Shown here one piece after another: positions 57,712 through 64,000 of a stretch of DNA of 64,000 bases; the stretch's first letter is position 1, and the number at the start of each line of letters is the position of its first letter. The translations under genes were made by a program, and so were the position numbers. Under the pieces are notes generated by a model that saw only the letters and a program-made list of their open reading frames with translations, made no database searches and was not told where the DNA came from. Where the stretch lies: the NCBI GenBank assembly GCA_903900155.1, contig CAIUMD010000011.1, forward strand, positions 31,277-95,276. Direction: 5' to 3'. This DNA comes from an uncultured Caulobacterales bacterium. Lineage in GTDB: Bacteria > Pseudomonadota > Alphaproteobacteria > Caulobacterales > Caulobacteraceae.

Positions 57712-58740
57712 ATGGAAACCAACCCGCTTCGCACGCTCGATTCGTTCGAACTCCTGAAGCTGGGCAAGGCGTCGGTGACCGTCGGCGGGCTGGCGGCGGG
57801 CATTCTGATCGTGGTGGCGGCGATCTTCGCCGCCCGGCTGACCTCGGCGGGCCTGCGTCGGCTGCGCGAGAAGGCCGCCGGCAACGCCGCGTCGCTGTAC
57901 ATCGTCGAGAAGGTCGCCACCTACGGCCTGGTGGTCATCGGCGTCGTGGCGGGGCTGTCGACCATGGGCGTCGACCTGACCTCGCTGACCGTCTTCGCCG
58001 GCGCCCTGGGCGTGGGCGTCGGCCTGGGCCTGCAGGGCATCATCAAGGACTTCGCCTCGGGGGTCAGCCTGGTGTTCGAGCGGCTGGTGGCGGTGGGCGA
58101 CTTCGTCGAGCTGCCCAATGGCGGTCGCGGCGTAGTGCACGAGATCGGCCCGCGCGCCACGCGCATCCGCACCAATGACAGCACCGACATCATCGTGCCC
58201 AACTCGGTGCTGGTGAACGACCAGGTCATCAACTGGACCCTGCGCAACACCAACCGCCGCCTGCGGGTGCCGTTCGTCACCGCCTTCGGGGCCGACAAGG
58301 AGAAGGTGCGCGAGGCGGTGCTCAAGGCCGCCAAGGCCGCGCCCTACACCTCGCCCGACGACGCCACCCGCCGGGCCCAGGTCTGGCTGGTCGGTTATGG
58401 CGACAGCAGCCTGAAGTTCGAGCTGGTGGTCTGGCCGACCGTCGAGGCCGTGCGCCGGCCGGCGGCGATCTTCGCGGCCTATACCTGGCTGATCGACGAC
58501 GCCCTGCGCGGGGCCGGCATCGAGATCCCCTATCCGCAGCGCGACGTGCGCCTGCGCGGCCTGTTCGGCGAGGAGGGCGAGGACGCCCTGACCAGCCTGC
58601 GCCTGGAGCCCGCCGCCCGTCGCCGCAAGGCCGCCAAGGCGGTCAAGCCCGGCTCCAGCAACGACGCGGCCCAGGACCTGGAGCGCGAAGATCCCGACGA
58701 GATGCCGCCGCCCGTCGCCAAGCCGCCGGCGAAGACTTAA
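57712..58740 (+). CDS. MscS family mechanosensitive channel
   Basis: A small-conductance mechanosensitive channel of 342 residues that releases solutes under osmotic downshock. Three membrane segments are visible; the pore helix is FAGALGVGVGLGLQGIIKDF, followed by SGVSLVFERLVAVGDFVEL and the beta domain (RTNDSTDIIVPNSVLVND). A C-terminal Lys/Ala and Pro-rich tail is cytoplasmic. The gene is divergent from a TetR gene. ATG 57712 is the likely start, with only a weak ribosome site. Confidence 0.93.
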   Translation: METNPLRTLDSFELLKLGKASVTVGGLAAGILIVVAAIFAARLTSAGLRRLREKAAGNAASLYIVEKVATYGLVVIGVVAGLSTMGVDLTSLTVFAGALGVGVGLGLQGIIKDFASGVSLVFERLVAVGDFVELPNGGRGVVHEIGPRATRIRTNDSTDIIVPNSVLVNDQVINWTLRNTNRRLRVPFVTAFGADKEKVREAVLKAAKAAPYTSPDDATRRAQVWLVGYGDSSLKFELVVWPTVEAVRRPAAIFAAYTWLIDDALRGAGIEIPYPQRDVRLRGLFGEEGEDALTSLRLEPAARRRKAAKAVKPGSSNDAAQDLEREDPDEMPPPVAKPPAKT

Positions 58741-58818
58741 CGGCGATAATCTTGACGCTCCCGTTGCGTCGCCGCATGGTCTTCGCAACTGCGAAAAGAA
58801 CAATCGGGGAGTAGGCGG

Positions 58819-59868
58819 ATGAAGACGCCGCGCGGCTTTTTCAAACCCCTGGCCATTGGCGCGCCCACACCCTACCGCGAGCTGCCGGCCTGCGTGGAGC
58901 GGATGATCCACTTCGTGCCGCCGCACCTGGACAAGGTGCGCGCCAAGGTCCCCGAGATCGCCCGGGCGGTCGACGTCATCCTGGCCAATCTGGAGGACGC
59001 CATCCCCGCCGACGCCAAGGGCGCGGCCCTGGCCGGGCTGGTGGCGATGTCGCGCGAGGTCGACTTCAAGGCCCTGGGCGTCGGCTTCTGGACGCGGATC
59101 AACTGCCTGAACTCGCCCTGGCACCTGGATGAGGTGGCCACCATCGTCGAGAAGGCCGGCGACAAGATCGACGTCATCATGGTCCCCAAGGTCGAGGGGC
59201 CGTGGGACATCTTCTACATGGACCAGCTCTTGGCCTCGCTGGAGGCCAAGCACGGCGTGACCCGGCCGATCCTGCTGCACGCCATCCTGGAGACGGCCGA
59301 GGGCGTGATGAACGTCGAGGCCATCGCGGCGGCCAGCCCGCGCCTGCAGGGAATCTCGCTGGGCCCGGCCGACCTGGCGGCTAGCCGGGCGATGAAGACC
59401 ACCCGCGTCGGCGGAGGGCATCCTGGGTATCGGGTCATAGAAGATCCGCATACGGACGGATCGTCGCGCGCGTCGGTGCAGCAGGACCTCTGGCACTACA
59501 CCTTCGCCAAGATGGTCGACGCCTGCGCCGCCCACGGCCTTAAGCCGTTCTACGGTCCGTTCGGGGCGATCGACGACCCGGTCGCGTGCGAGCAGCAGTT
59601 CCGCAACGCCTTCCTGATGGGCTGCGCCGGCGCCTGGAGCCTGCACCCCAGCCAGATCGACATCGCCAAGAAGGTGTTCAGTCCGGATCCGGCCGAGGTG
59701 GCGTTCGCCCGGCGGATCCTGGAGGCCATGCCGGACGGCGCGGGCGTGGCCATGATCGACGGCAAGATGCAGGACGACGCGACCTGGAAACAGGCCAAGG
59801 TGATGGTCGACTGCGCCCGGCAGATCGCGGGCAAGGATCCTGTGTACGCCAGCCTCTACGGCTTCTAG
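58819..59868 (+). CDS. HpcH/HpaI aldolase family, malyl-CoA-lyase-like
   Basis: A 349-residue CitE/Mcl-like lyase. It contains the phosphate and metal sites: [49 protein letters not shown] and [20 protein letters not shown]. Members cleave or form L-malyl-CoA or related (3S)-citramalyl-type thioesters. Length and motifs fit the Mcl1-like group better than the E. coli CitE type. A strong GGGGAG site precedes ATG 58819. The gene is monocistronic and ends at a terminator. Exact substrate is uncertain. Confidence 0.88.
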   Translation: MKTPRGFFKPLAIGAPTPYRELPACVERMIHFVPPHLDKVRAKVPEIARAVDVILANLEDAIPADAKGAALAGLVAMSREVDFKALGVGFWTRINCLNSPWHLDEVATIVEKAGDKIDVIMVPKVEGPWDIFYMDQLLASLEAKHGVTRPILLHAILETAEGVMNVEAIAAASPRLQGISLGPADLAASRAMKTTRVGGGHPGYRVIEDPHTDGSSRASVQQDLWHYTFAKMVDACAAHGLKPFYGPFGAIDDPVACEQQFRNAFLMGCAGAWSLHPSQIDIAKKVFSPDPAEVAFARRILEAMPDGAGVAMIDGKMQDDATWKQAKVMVDCARQIAGKDPVYASLYGF

Positions 59869-59880
59869 CGCGGCATAGAT

Positions 59881-59907
59881 CCTCCCCCGCTAGGGGGAGG
59901 GTCTTTT
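59881..59907. terminator. Terminator between the lyase and OsmC genes
   Basis: CCTCCCCC-GCTA-GGGGGAGG followed by GTCTTTT. It sits in the convergent gap and could serve at least the plus-strand gene. Confidence 0.85.
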
Positions 59908-60331
59908 AGCCCTCGCCGCCGACGGTGGTGACCACCCGCGCGCCGTTCGTCAGCAGCTTGTGGATCGGGCACTTCTCCGCGATCTCGAACAGGCGCTCCA
60001 TCTGTTCGTCATTGAGGTTGCCCTCGATGGTGATCACCCGCTCGAAGCGCTCGTGCGGGGTGACGTCGGCTTCGAAGTGCGAGAACACCTCGACATGCAT
60101 GGCCGTGATCTCCCAGTTCTTGCGGTTGGCGTAGAGGCGCAGGGTCTGGCTGGTGCAGGTCGCCAGGCCCGCGGCGACCAGCTCGTGCGGATCGGGACCC
60201 AGGTCCAGCCCGCCTTGGGCCACCGAGATGTCGGCGACGATGGTCGAGGGGCCGGCCGTGACGAAGGTCTGCAGGACGCCCGTGCCGGTGTCGGTGGCGG
60301 TGGCGAACGGGCGGGTGGCGGCTTCGGTCAT
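59906..60331 (-). CDS. OsmC family peroxiredoxin-like protein
   Basis: A 141-residue OsmC/Ohr superfamily protein. The two cysteines expected for peroxidase activity are in GLATCTSQTLRLYANRK and EKCPIHKLL. The sequence fits the YhfA/OsmC-like branch, which is not the classical Ohr. It is probably involved in redox protection. The start ATG 60331 follows GAGGACC. It precedes the P450 gene on the same strand. Confidence 0.9.
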   Translation of the reverse strand: MTEAATRPFATATDTGTGVLQTFVTAGPSTIVADISVAQGGLDLGPDPHELVAAGLATCTSQTLRLYANRKNWEITAMHVEVFSHFEADVTPHERFERVITIEGNLNDEQMERLFEIAEKCPIHKLLTNGARVVTTVGGEG

Positions 60332-60377
60332 GGGGAGGTCCTCGAAACAGATAGGGCGGACCTTCCTAGCGCACCCG

Positions 60378-61796
60378 TCACGCTGGCGCTTGCATGATCG
60401 GCGTCAGACGAAACTCCGGCTCGTGATCCGGCCCCAAGGTGATGGAGGCGCGGGGGATGACCGGCCGATCGCTGGCCATCGCCACCGCGAACCGCTCCAG
60501 CAGGCCGGCCAGCACGATCTGGGCCTCGGCCATGGCGAAGCCGGCCCCGATGCAGACACGCGGCCCGGCCCCGAACGGCAGGAACGCCTCAATCCCCCAC
60601 GGATGGGTCTGGTCGAGGAAGCGTTCGGGCCGGAAGGCGGTGGGGGCGTCCCACAGCTTGCGGTGCCGGTGCATGACCCACGGGCTGATGGTGATCATGC
60701 AGCCGGGGACGACCTCGCAGCCCAGCACCTCGTCAGGCTCGAGGGCCTGGCGGGCGATCATCGGGGCGGTCGGATAGAGCCGCAGGGTCTCGAACAGCAC
60801 CGAACGCAGCAGGGGCCAGGCCTTGAGGTCGTCCAGGCCGGTGATCCGCTCGGGCGGGAAGGCCGCGACCTCGGCCCGCGCGCGGTTCTGCGTCACGGGA
60901 TCCAGCGCCAGCAGATAGGTCGCCCAGAACAGCAGCCGCGAGGTGGTCTCGAAGCCGGCGGCCAGCATCGAGCTGCACTGGTCGCGGATCTCCTGGTCGG
61001 GCAGGGGACGGTCGTCCTCGTCGCGGGCGGCCAGCAGGCGATCCAGCATGTCCAGTACGGCGGAGTGCGGATTGCGCCGCCGTTCCTCGATCAGGGCGTC
61101 GACCGCCTTGAACCAGCGCGCGCCCATCCGCCGCCGCTCGCCGTCCAGGAAGGTCAGGTCGTCGGCGCCCTTGGCCACGAAGTCCAGCAGGTTGAAGTGC
61201 GCCGGCCCCTCCATGTAGCGGCGGGCCAGGTCCGCCAGGATCGCGCCTCCAAAAACACCTTTGGCGGCATCTGCCCGGCGCGAGAACAGGGCGCGCAGCA
61301 CCGCGTCCAGGGTGGCGTGGTGGAAGGCCTGGGCCAGGTTGGCGCGGTCCTTCCCGACCAGCGCCCGGGTCAGGCCTTCGCCGGCGGCGATGAAGTGGGG
61401 CAAGAGGCCGCCCGTCGCGGCGGGGGTGAAGACCGGCGCCAGGCTCTTGCGCTGGCGCCGCCAGGTCTCGCCCTCGGACATCAAGACGCCCTCGCCGACC
61501 AGGGGCTTGAGCGAGCGAGCCGCCTTTACGGGACGAGCATATTTCGGCGAGCTCAGCACCCGCCGCGCGCTGCCGGGGTCGTTCAGGAACAGGCCCGGGT
61601 GGCCCATGAACATGTAGGGCGCGGCGAGGCTCTCATAGTCCTCCTCGCAATAGGCACCGATCAGGCTGCGGCCCATCTCCAGGGCCACGCGCAGTTGGCC
61701 CAGCGGCGTGACGCCCAGAGGACGCGGATGAATCCTGGGAGCCGGCGGGATGAGCGGCGCGGTGAGGCCAAAATTCGAAAGGACTGGGGAGTCCAT
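60378..61796 (-). CDS. Cytochrome P450
   Basis: A 472-residue bacterial P450 with the I-helix oxygen-binding motif AGFETTSRLLFW, the ExxR pair in LFETLRLYP, the PERF region FRPERFLDQ and the haem-binding loop PFGAGPRVCIGAGFAMAE. There is no N-terminal anchor, so it is soluble. The length and motifs recall CYP4-like bacterial enzymes for fatty acids or terpenes. The OsmC gene lies 46 bp downstream. The redox partner is not in this window. Confidence 0.94.
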   Translation of the reverse strand: MDSPVLSNFGLTAPLIPPAPRIHPRPLGVTPLGQLRVALEMGRSLIGAYCEEDYESLAAPYMFMGHPGLFLNDPGSARRVLSSPKYARPVKAARSLKPLVGEGVLMSEGETWRRQRKSLAPVFTPAATGGLLPHFIAAGEGLTRALVGKDRANLAQAFHHATLDAVLRALFSRRADAAKGVFGGAILADLARRYMEGPAHFNLLDFVAKGADDLTFLDGERRRMGARWFKAVDALIEERRRNPHSAVLDMLDRLLAARDEDDRPLPDQEIRDQCSSMLAAGFETTSRLLFWATYLLALDPVTQNRARAEVAAFPPERITGLDDLKAWPLLRSVLFETLRLYPTAPMIARQALEPDEVLGCEVVPGCMITISPWVMHRHRKLWDAPTAFRPERFLDQTHPWGIEAFLPFGAGPRVCIGAGFAMAEAQIVLAGLLERFAVAMASDRPVIPRASITLGPDHEPEFRLTPIMQAPA

Positions 61797-61922
61797 GGAG
61801 CCGCGGCCTTCCGGAAAGCGGAGCCCGTTTTGGGCTCCATCCGGACGTCGACGCTATAACCGCTCAGGTTGCGACGCAATAATTCATCGCACGCTGAAAA
61901 TACTTAGGTAGTGGAGGCGAAA

Positions 61923-62010
61923 CCTCGCCCTTCGACAAGCTCAGGGTGAGGTCTCTACTGAAGCGCTGAGCCCACAGTAGTCCTCACCCTGAGCCTGTCG
62001 AAGGGCGAGG
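61923..62010. repeat. CCTCGCCCTTCGAC hairpin repeat, copy 4
   Basis: Same family as the copies at 24595, 33257 and 51089, with a CCTCGCCC variant in both arms, which indicates compensatory change. It ends 7 bases before the stop of the small gene at 62018. Confidence 0.87.
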
Positions 62011-62017
62011 GCGAGCC

Positions 62018-62215
62018 CTAAGCAGCGATCGCCTGAGGGCTCACGTCGAACACGCGCTGCGACCCGCGCCAGACTTCCACGAAGTCACAGCGGTGGTGCA
62101 TGTCCAGCAACTCGTAAGCTCTCGCACGCGCGGCCGAGTCATCGGCGCAGGGCGTGACGTCAAAACGCGGAACCGAGCCGTCGGACTCGACACAGAAAAA
62201 GGTGAACACCTGCAT
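62018..62215 (-). CDS. Small protein of unknown function
   Basis: A 65-residue soluble protein with no signal peptide. It has phrases FTFFCVESDGSVPRFDVTPC and YELLDMHHRCDFVEVWRG. The alternation of hydrophobic strand and helix with conserved-looking Cys and His suggests a compact fold. The ATG at 62215 has a weak site. No family is recognised. Confidence 0.65.
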   Translation of the reverse strand: MQVFTFFCVESDGSVPRFDVTPCADDSAARARAYELLDMHHRCDFVEVWRGSQRVFDVSPQAIAA

Positions 62216-62314
62216 GGGAACTGTGCGCTCTCATCAGGCGGGCCCGCGCATATTCGATGGCGGCGGCCGCAGGGGCGCAAGTCGTCTTCCGCGACCTGCT
62301 ACATAAGAACGTAG

Positions 62315-62455
62315 GACTCTTTGTCGCGATTCACCAGAGGAGAGAGTCTCAATTCGAGACTCACCTGTGAACCGCGGCGCCGAGCCTGTGGATAGAATCC
62401 GGCGGATTCGAGTCGGTTCCCTGCCGGAATCTCGCCTCTTTCCCTTGAGGGATTC
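62315..62455. promoter_or_regulatory. Cluster of nine GANTC (CcrM) sites upstream of accA
   Basis: Sites lie at 62315, 62328, 62344, 62358, 62395, 62405, 62410, 62427 and 62451, nine in 141 bp. Two of them form a perfect hairpin, GAGTCTC-AATTC-GAGACTC (62344-62362). TGTGGATAG at 62388 is one base from the DnaA box. The cluster is in the accA promoter region, suggesting methylation-linked control. Confidence 0.7.
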
Positions 62456-62502
62456 CGCCACTAGGTTCGCACCCTTTCATCAACGGCGACGTTTAAGAGT
62501 CC

Positions 62503-63465
62503 ATGGCCGCCCATTATCTCGATTTCGAACGCCCAATCGCTGACCTGGAAAGCAAAATCGAAGAGCTGTCCCGGCTCTCCGAGACGGCTGGACCCGGCGC
62601 GTTAGACCTCGAGATCCAGGCGCTGCGTGATCGCGCCCAGGAACTCCGCAAGGAGGCCTATGCCAATCTGGACGCCTGGCAGAAGACCATGGTCGCCCGG
62701 CACCCCCAGCGGCCCCATCTGCGCGATTATGTCGCAGGCCTGATCGACGAGTTCGTCGAGCTGCGCGGCGACCGCAAGTTCGCCGACGACCAGGCCATCG
62801 TCGGGGGGCTCGGCCGCTTCCGGGGCCAGCCCGTCGTGGTCATGGGCCACGAAAAGGGTCACGACACCACCACGCGCCTGAAGCACAACTTCGGCATGGC
62901 CCGCCCGGAAGGCTATCGCAAAGCCGTCCGCCTGATGGACATGGCCGAGCGCTTCTCGCTCCCCGTCATCACCTTCGTTGACACCGCCGGCGCCTATCCG
63001 GGCCTGGGCGCCGAGGAGCGCGGCCAGGCCGAGGCCATCGCCCGCTCGACCGAGCGCTGCCTCACGCTCGGCACCCCGATGGTCGCCACGATCGTCGGCG
63101 AAGGCGGCAGCGGCGGGGCCATCGCCCTGGCCGGCGCCAACCGCGTGCTGATCCTGGAGCACTCGATCTATTCGGTGATCTCGCCGGAAGGCGCGGCCTC
63201 GATCCTGTGGCGCGACGGCGCCCGGGCCAAGGACGCGGCGACCAACATGCGCATCACCGCCCAGGACCTGATCAAGCTGGGCATCGTCGACCGCATCATC
63301 GAAGAGCCGGCCGGCGGCGCCCATTCCGACACCGAGACGGCCATCGCGGCCGTCGGCGACGCGGTCGAGGACGAGCTGAAGGCCATGGCCCACATGAGCG
63401 CCGCGGACCTGCGCAAGCAGCGCGCCGAGCGCTTCTACGCCATCGGACGCGCCGGCCTGCAGTAG
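62503..63465 (+). CDS. accA: Acetyl-CoA carboxylase carboxyltransferase subunit alpha
   Basis: AccA, with AccD, transfers the carboxyl group from biotin carrier to acetyl-CoA, the first committed step of fatty acid synthesis. The 320 residues contain an N-terminal helical domain and the crotonase-like core, for example FGMARPEGYRKAVRLMDMAE, FVDTAGAYPGLGAEERGQAE and IVGEGGSGGAIALAGANRVL. ATG 62503 is the start. The promoter region is dense in GANTC sites. AccA is essential, so its control is of interest for linking lipid synthesis to the cell cycle. Confidence 0.97.
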   Translation: MAAHYLDFERPIADLESKIEELSRLSETAGPGALDLEIQALRDRAQELRKEAYANLDAWQKTMVARHPQRPHLRDYVAGLIDEFVELRGDRKFADDQAIVGGLGRFRGQPVVVMGHEKGHDTTTRLKHNFGMARPEGYRKAVRLMDMAERFSLPVITFVDTAGAYPGLGAEERGQAEAIARSTERCLTLGTPMVATIVGEGGSGGAIALAGANRVLILEHSIYSVISPEGAASILWRDGARAKDAATNMRITAQDLIKLGIVDRIIEEPAGGAHSDTETAIAAVGDAVEDELKAMAHMSAADLRKQRAERFYAIGRAGLQ

Positions 63466-63479
63466 GGCGGGGAGATCTC

Positions 63480-63541
63480 GTCTCCCCGTGGGGGCCCTTC
63501 ACCGGCGCTCGCCGGTCCCCCTCTCCCGGGGGAGAGGGTGG
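63480..63541. repeat. Palindromic intergenic repeat after accA
   Basis: Hairpins of the type CACCGGCGCTCGCCGGTC and CTCTCCCGGGGGAGAG occur here. It is related to the repeat families at 9818 and 63823 and may also stop transcription. Confidence 0.65.
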
Positions 63542-63570
63542 CGACACCCGTCCTCCACTCCGCCAGACCT

Positions 63571-63807
63571 TCACCCGGACGCATCCACCGCCAGCTCCTC
63601 GCGGAAATAGAAGGCATGCGCCCGTTCGCGGACGACGTTGGAGATCAACTCCAGACGCCCGCGAGCCGAAAGCCGTCCGAGGCCATCAACCCCCGGATCC
63701 GCGCGACATAGGTCTCGCGGGTGAGGGCGGGGGCGCAGGTGGTGCATGACGTCGAAGGTCGCGAGGATCTCGGCGTCGGTGGCGGGGTGGAGGAGGGCGG
63801 TGGTCAT
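63571..63807 (-). pseudogene. GNAT family acetyltransferase, frameshifted and internally deleted
   Basis: The N-terminus reads HPATDAEILATFDVMHHLRP, typical of GNAT proteins. After a run of five identical bases at 63729-63733 the original frame continues one base out, as LTRETYVARIRGLMASDGFR then a stop. The first frame resumes with LISNVVRERAHAFYFREEL, which is the usual C-terminal part of the same family. The acetyl-CoA-binding centre between the two blocks is missing. So the gene has at least one frameshift and an internal deletion. Confidence 0.7.
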
Positions 63808-63822
63808 GCCGCACAGTTAAGC

Positions 63823-63950
63823 CTTCTCCCCTTGCGGGAGAAGGTGGCCGCCGGAGGCGGTCGGATGAGGGGTTTCTCGGCCCCGCCAGCGCGACCCCTC
63901 ACCCGACCCGCTGCGCGGGCCACCCTCTCCCGCAAGGGGAGAGGGGATTG
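63823..63950. repeat. Palindromic repeat with CTCCCCTTGCGGGAG arms
   Basis: CTCCCCTTGCGGGAGAAGG and the end CCTCTCCCGCAAGGGGAGAG frame inner arms such as GGTGGCCGC/GCGGGCCACC. The sequence beyond runs to the window end without a supported gene. Confidence 0.75.
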
Positions 63951-64000
63951 GCGCGTCGCTCTTCCCTTCCCGCGGAAGGGAGCCATCCTTTCATCTCACG

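Noticed and set aside
62315..62455. A replication origin because of GANTC sites and a DnaA-like box
   Set aside because: Only one imperfect DnaA box, no AT-rich unwinding region and no origin-linked genes nearby; a regulatory role for accA is more likely.

Overview
The window is a chromosomal segment of a high-GC alphaproteobacterium, almost certainly a Caulobacter. The case rests on a full-length CtrA whose promoter region carries TTAACCAT half-sites and a GANTC (CcrM-type) site, an adjacent fliI-fliJ pair, a bactofilin, a large TonB-dependent receptor, HWE and hybrid histidine kinases, GC-rich third codon positions and several families of hairpin intergenic repeats. The species cannot be fixed from sequence alone. 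The content is mostly core chromosome; no tRNA, rRNA, CRISPR array, prophage or transposase was seen.

Layout. 0-9 kb: a secreted protein, an M61 peptidase, a BON protein, then dnaG (primase) and rpoD (housekeeping sigma). The dnaG 3' third has a clearly different base composition, and a roughly 957-bp low-GC block with one unknown Ntn-hydrolase-like gene sits behind the rpoD terminator between two copies of the same 22-bp sequence. 9.8-15.6 kb: a BlaI/M56 regulator pair with a 32-bp palindromic operator, a frameshifted tautomerase remnant, nitronate monooxygenase and a MASE1 hybrid kinase. 15.7-24.6 kb: a GH10 xylanase, fliJ-fliI, ctrA, an M23 peptidase, a PAS hybrid kinase and an EamA transporter. 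24.6-32.2 kb: M20 peptidase, phospholipase C, alcohol dehydrogenase, a LysR regulator divergent from a DJ-1 gene, and cheW. 32.3-39.3 kb: small envelope proteins, bacB-like bactofilin, cobS, PAP2 phosphatase, a J-domain protein, bolA and cytidine deaminase. 39.3-46.4 kb: a TonB receptor, an HWE kinase with its single-domain response regulator, and an OhrR-like regulator divergent from a membrane protein. 46.4-51.1 kb: aroB-aroK, a periplasmic Ala-rich protein, xerD and small genes. 51.2-64 kb: a NarL/DISM two-component pair, aldo/keto reductase, a LuxR regulator without the receiver aspartate, TetR, MscS, a malyl-CoA-lyase-like enzyme, OsmC, cytochrome P450, accA and a broken GNAT gene.

How the genes fit together. 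Cell-cycle and replication functions (dnaG, rpoD, ctrA, fliIJ, xerD, bacB) are mixed with signalling and stress genes. Intergenic gaps are repeatedly filled by palindromic repeats that, in several places, supply the stop or start codon of the neighbouring gene. The items most worth a second look are the rpoD-terminator cassette, the dnaG mosaic, the cluster of nine GANTC sites upstream of accA, the BlaI/M56 locus whose sensor is replaced by a long coiled coil, and the OhrR-like regulator with two matching operators but no ohr gene beside it.
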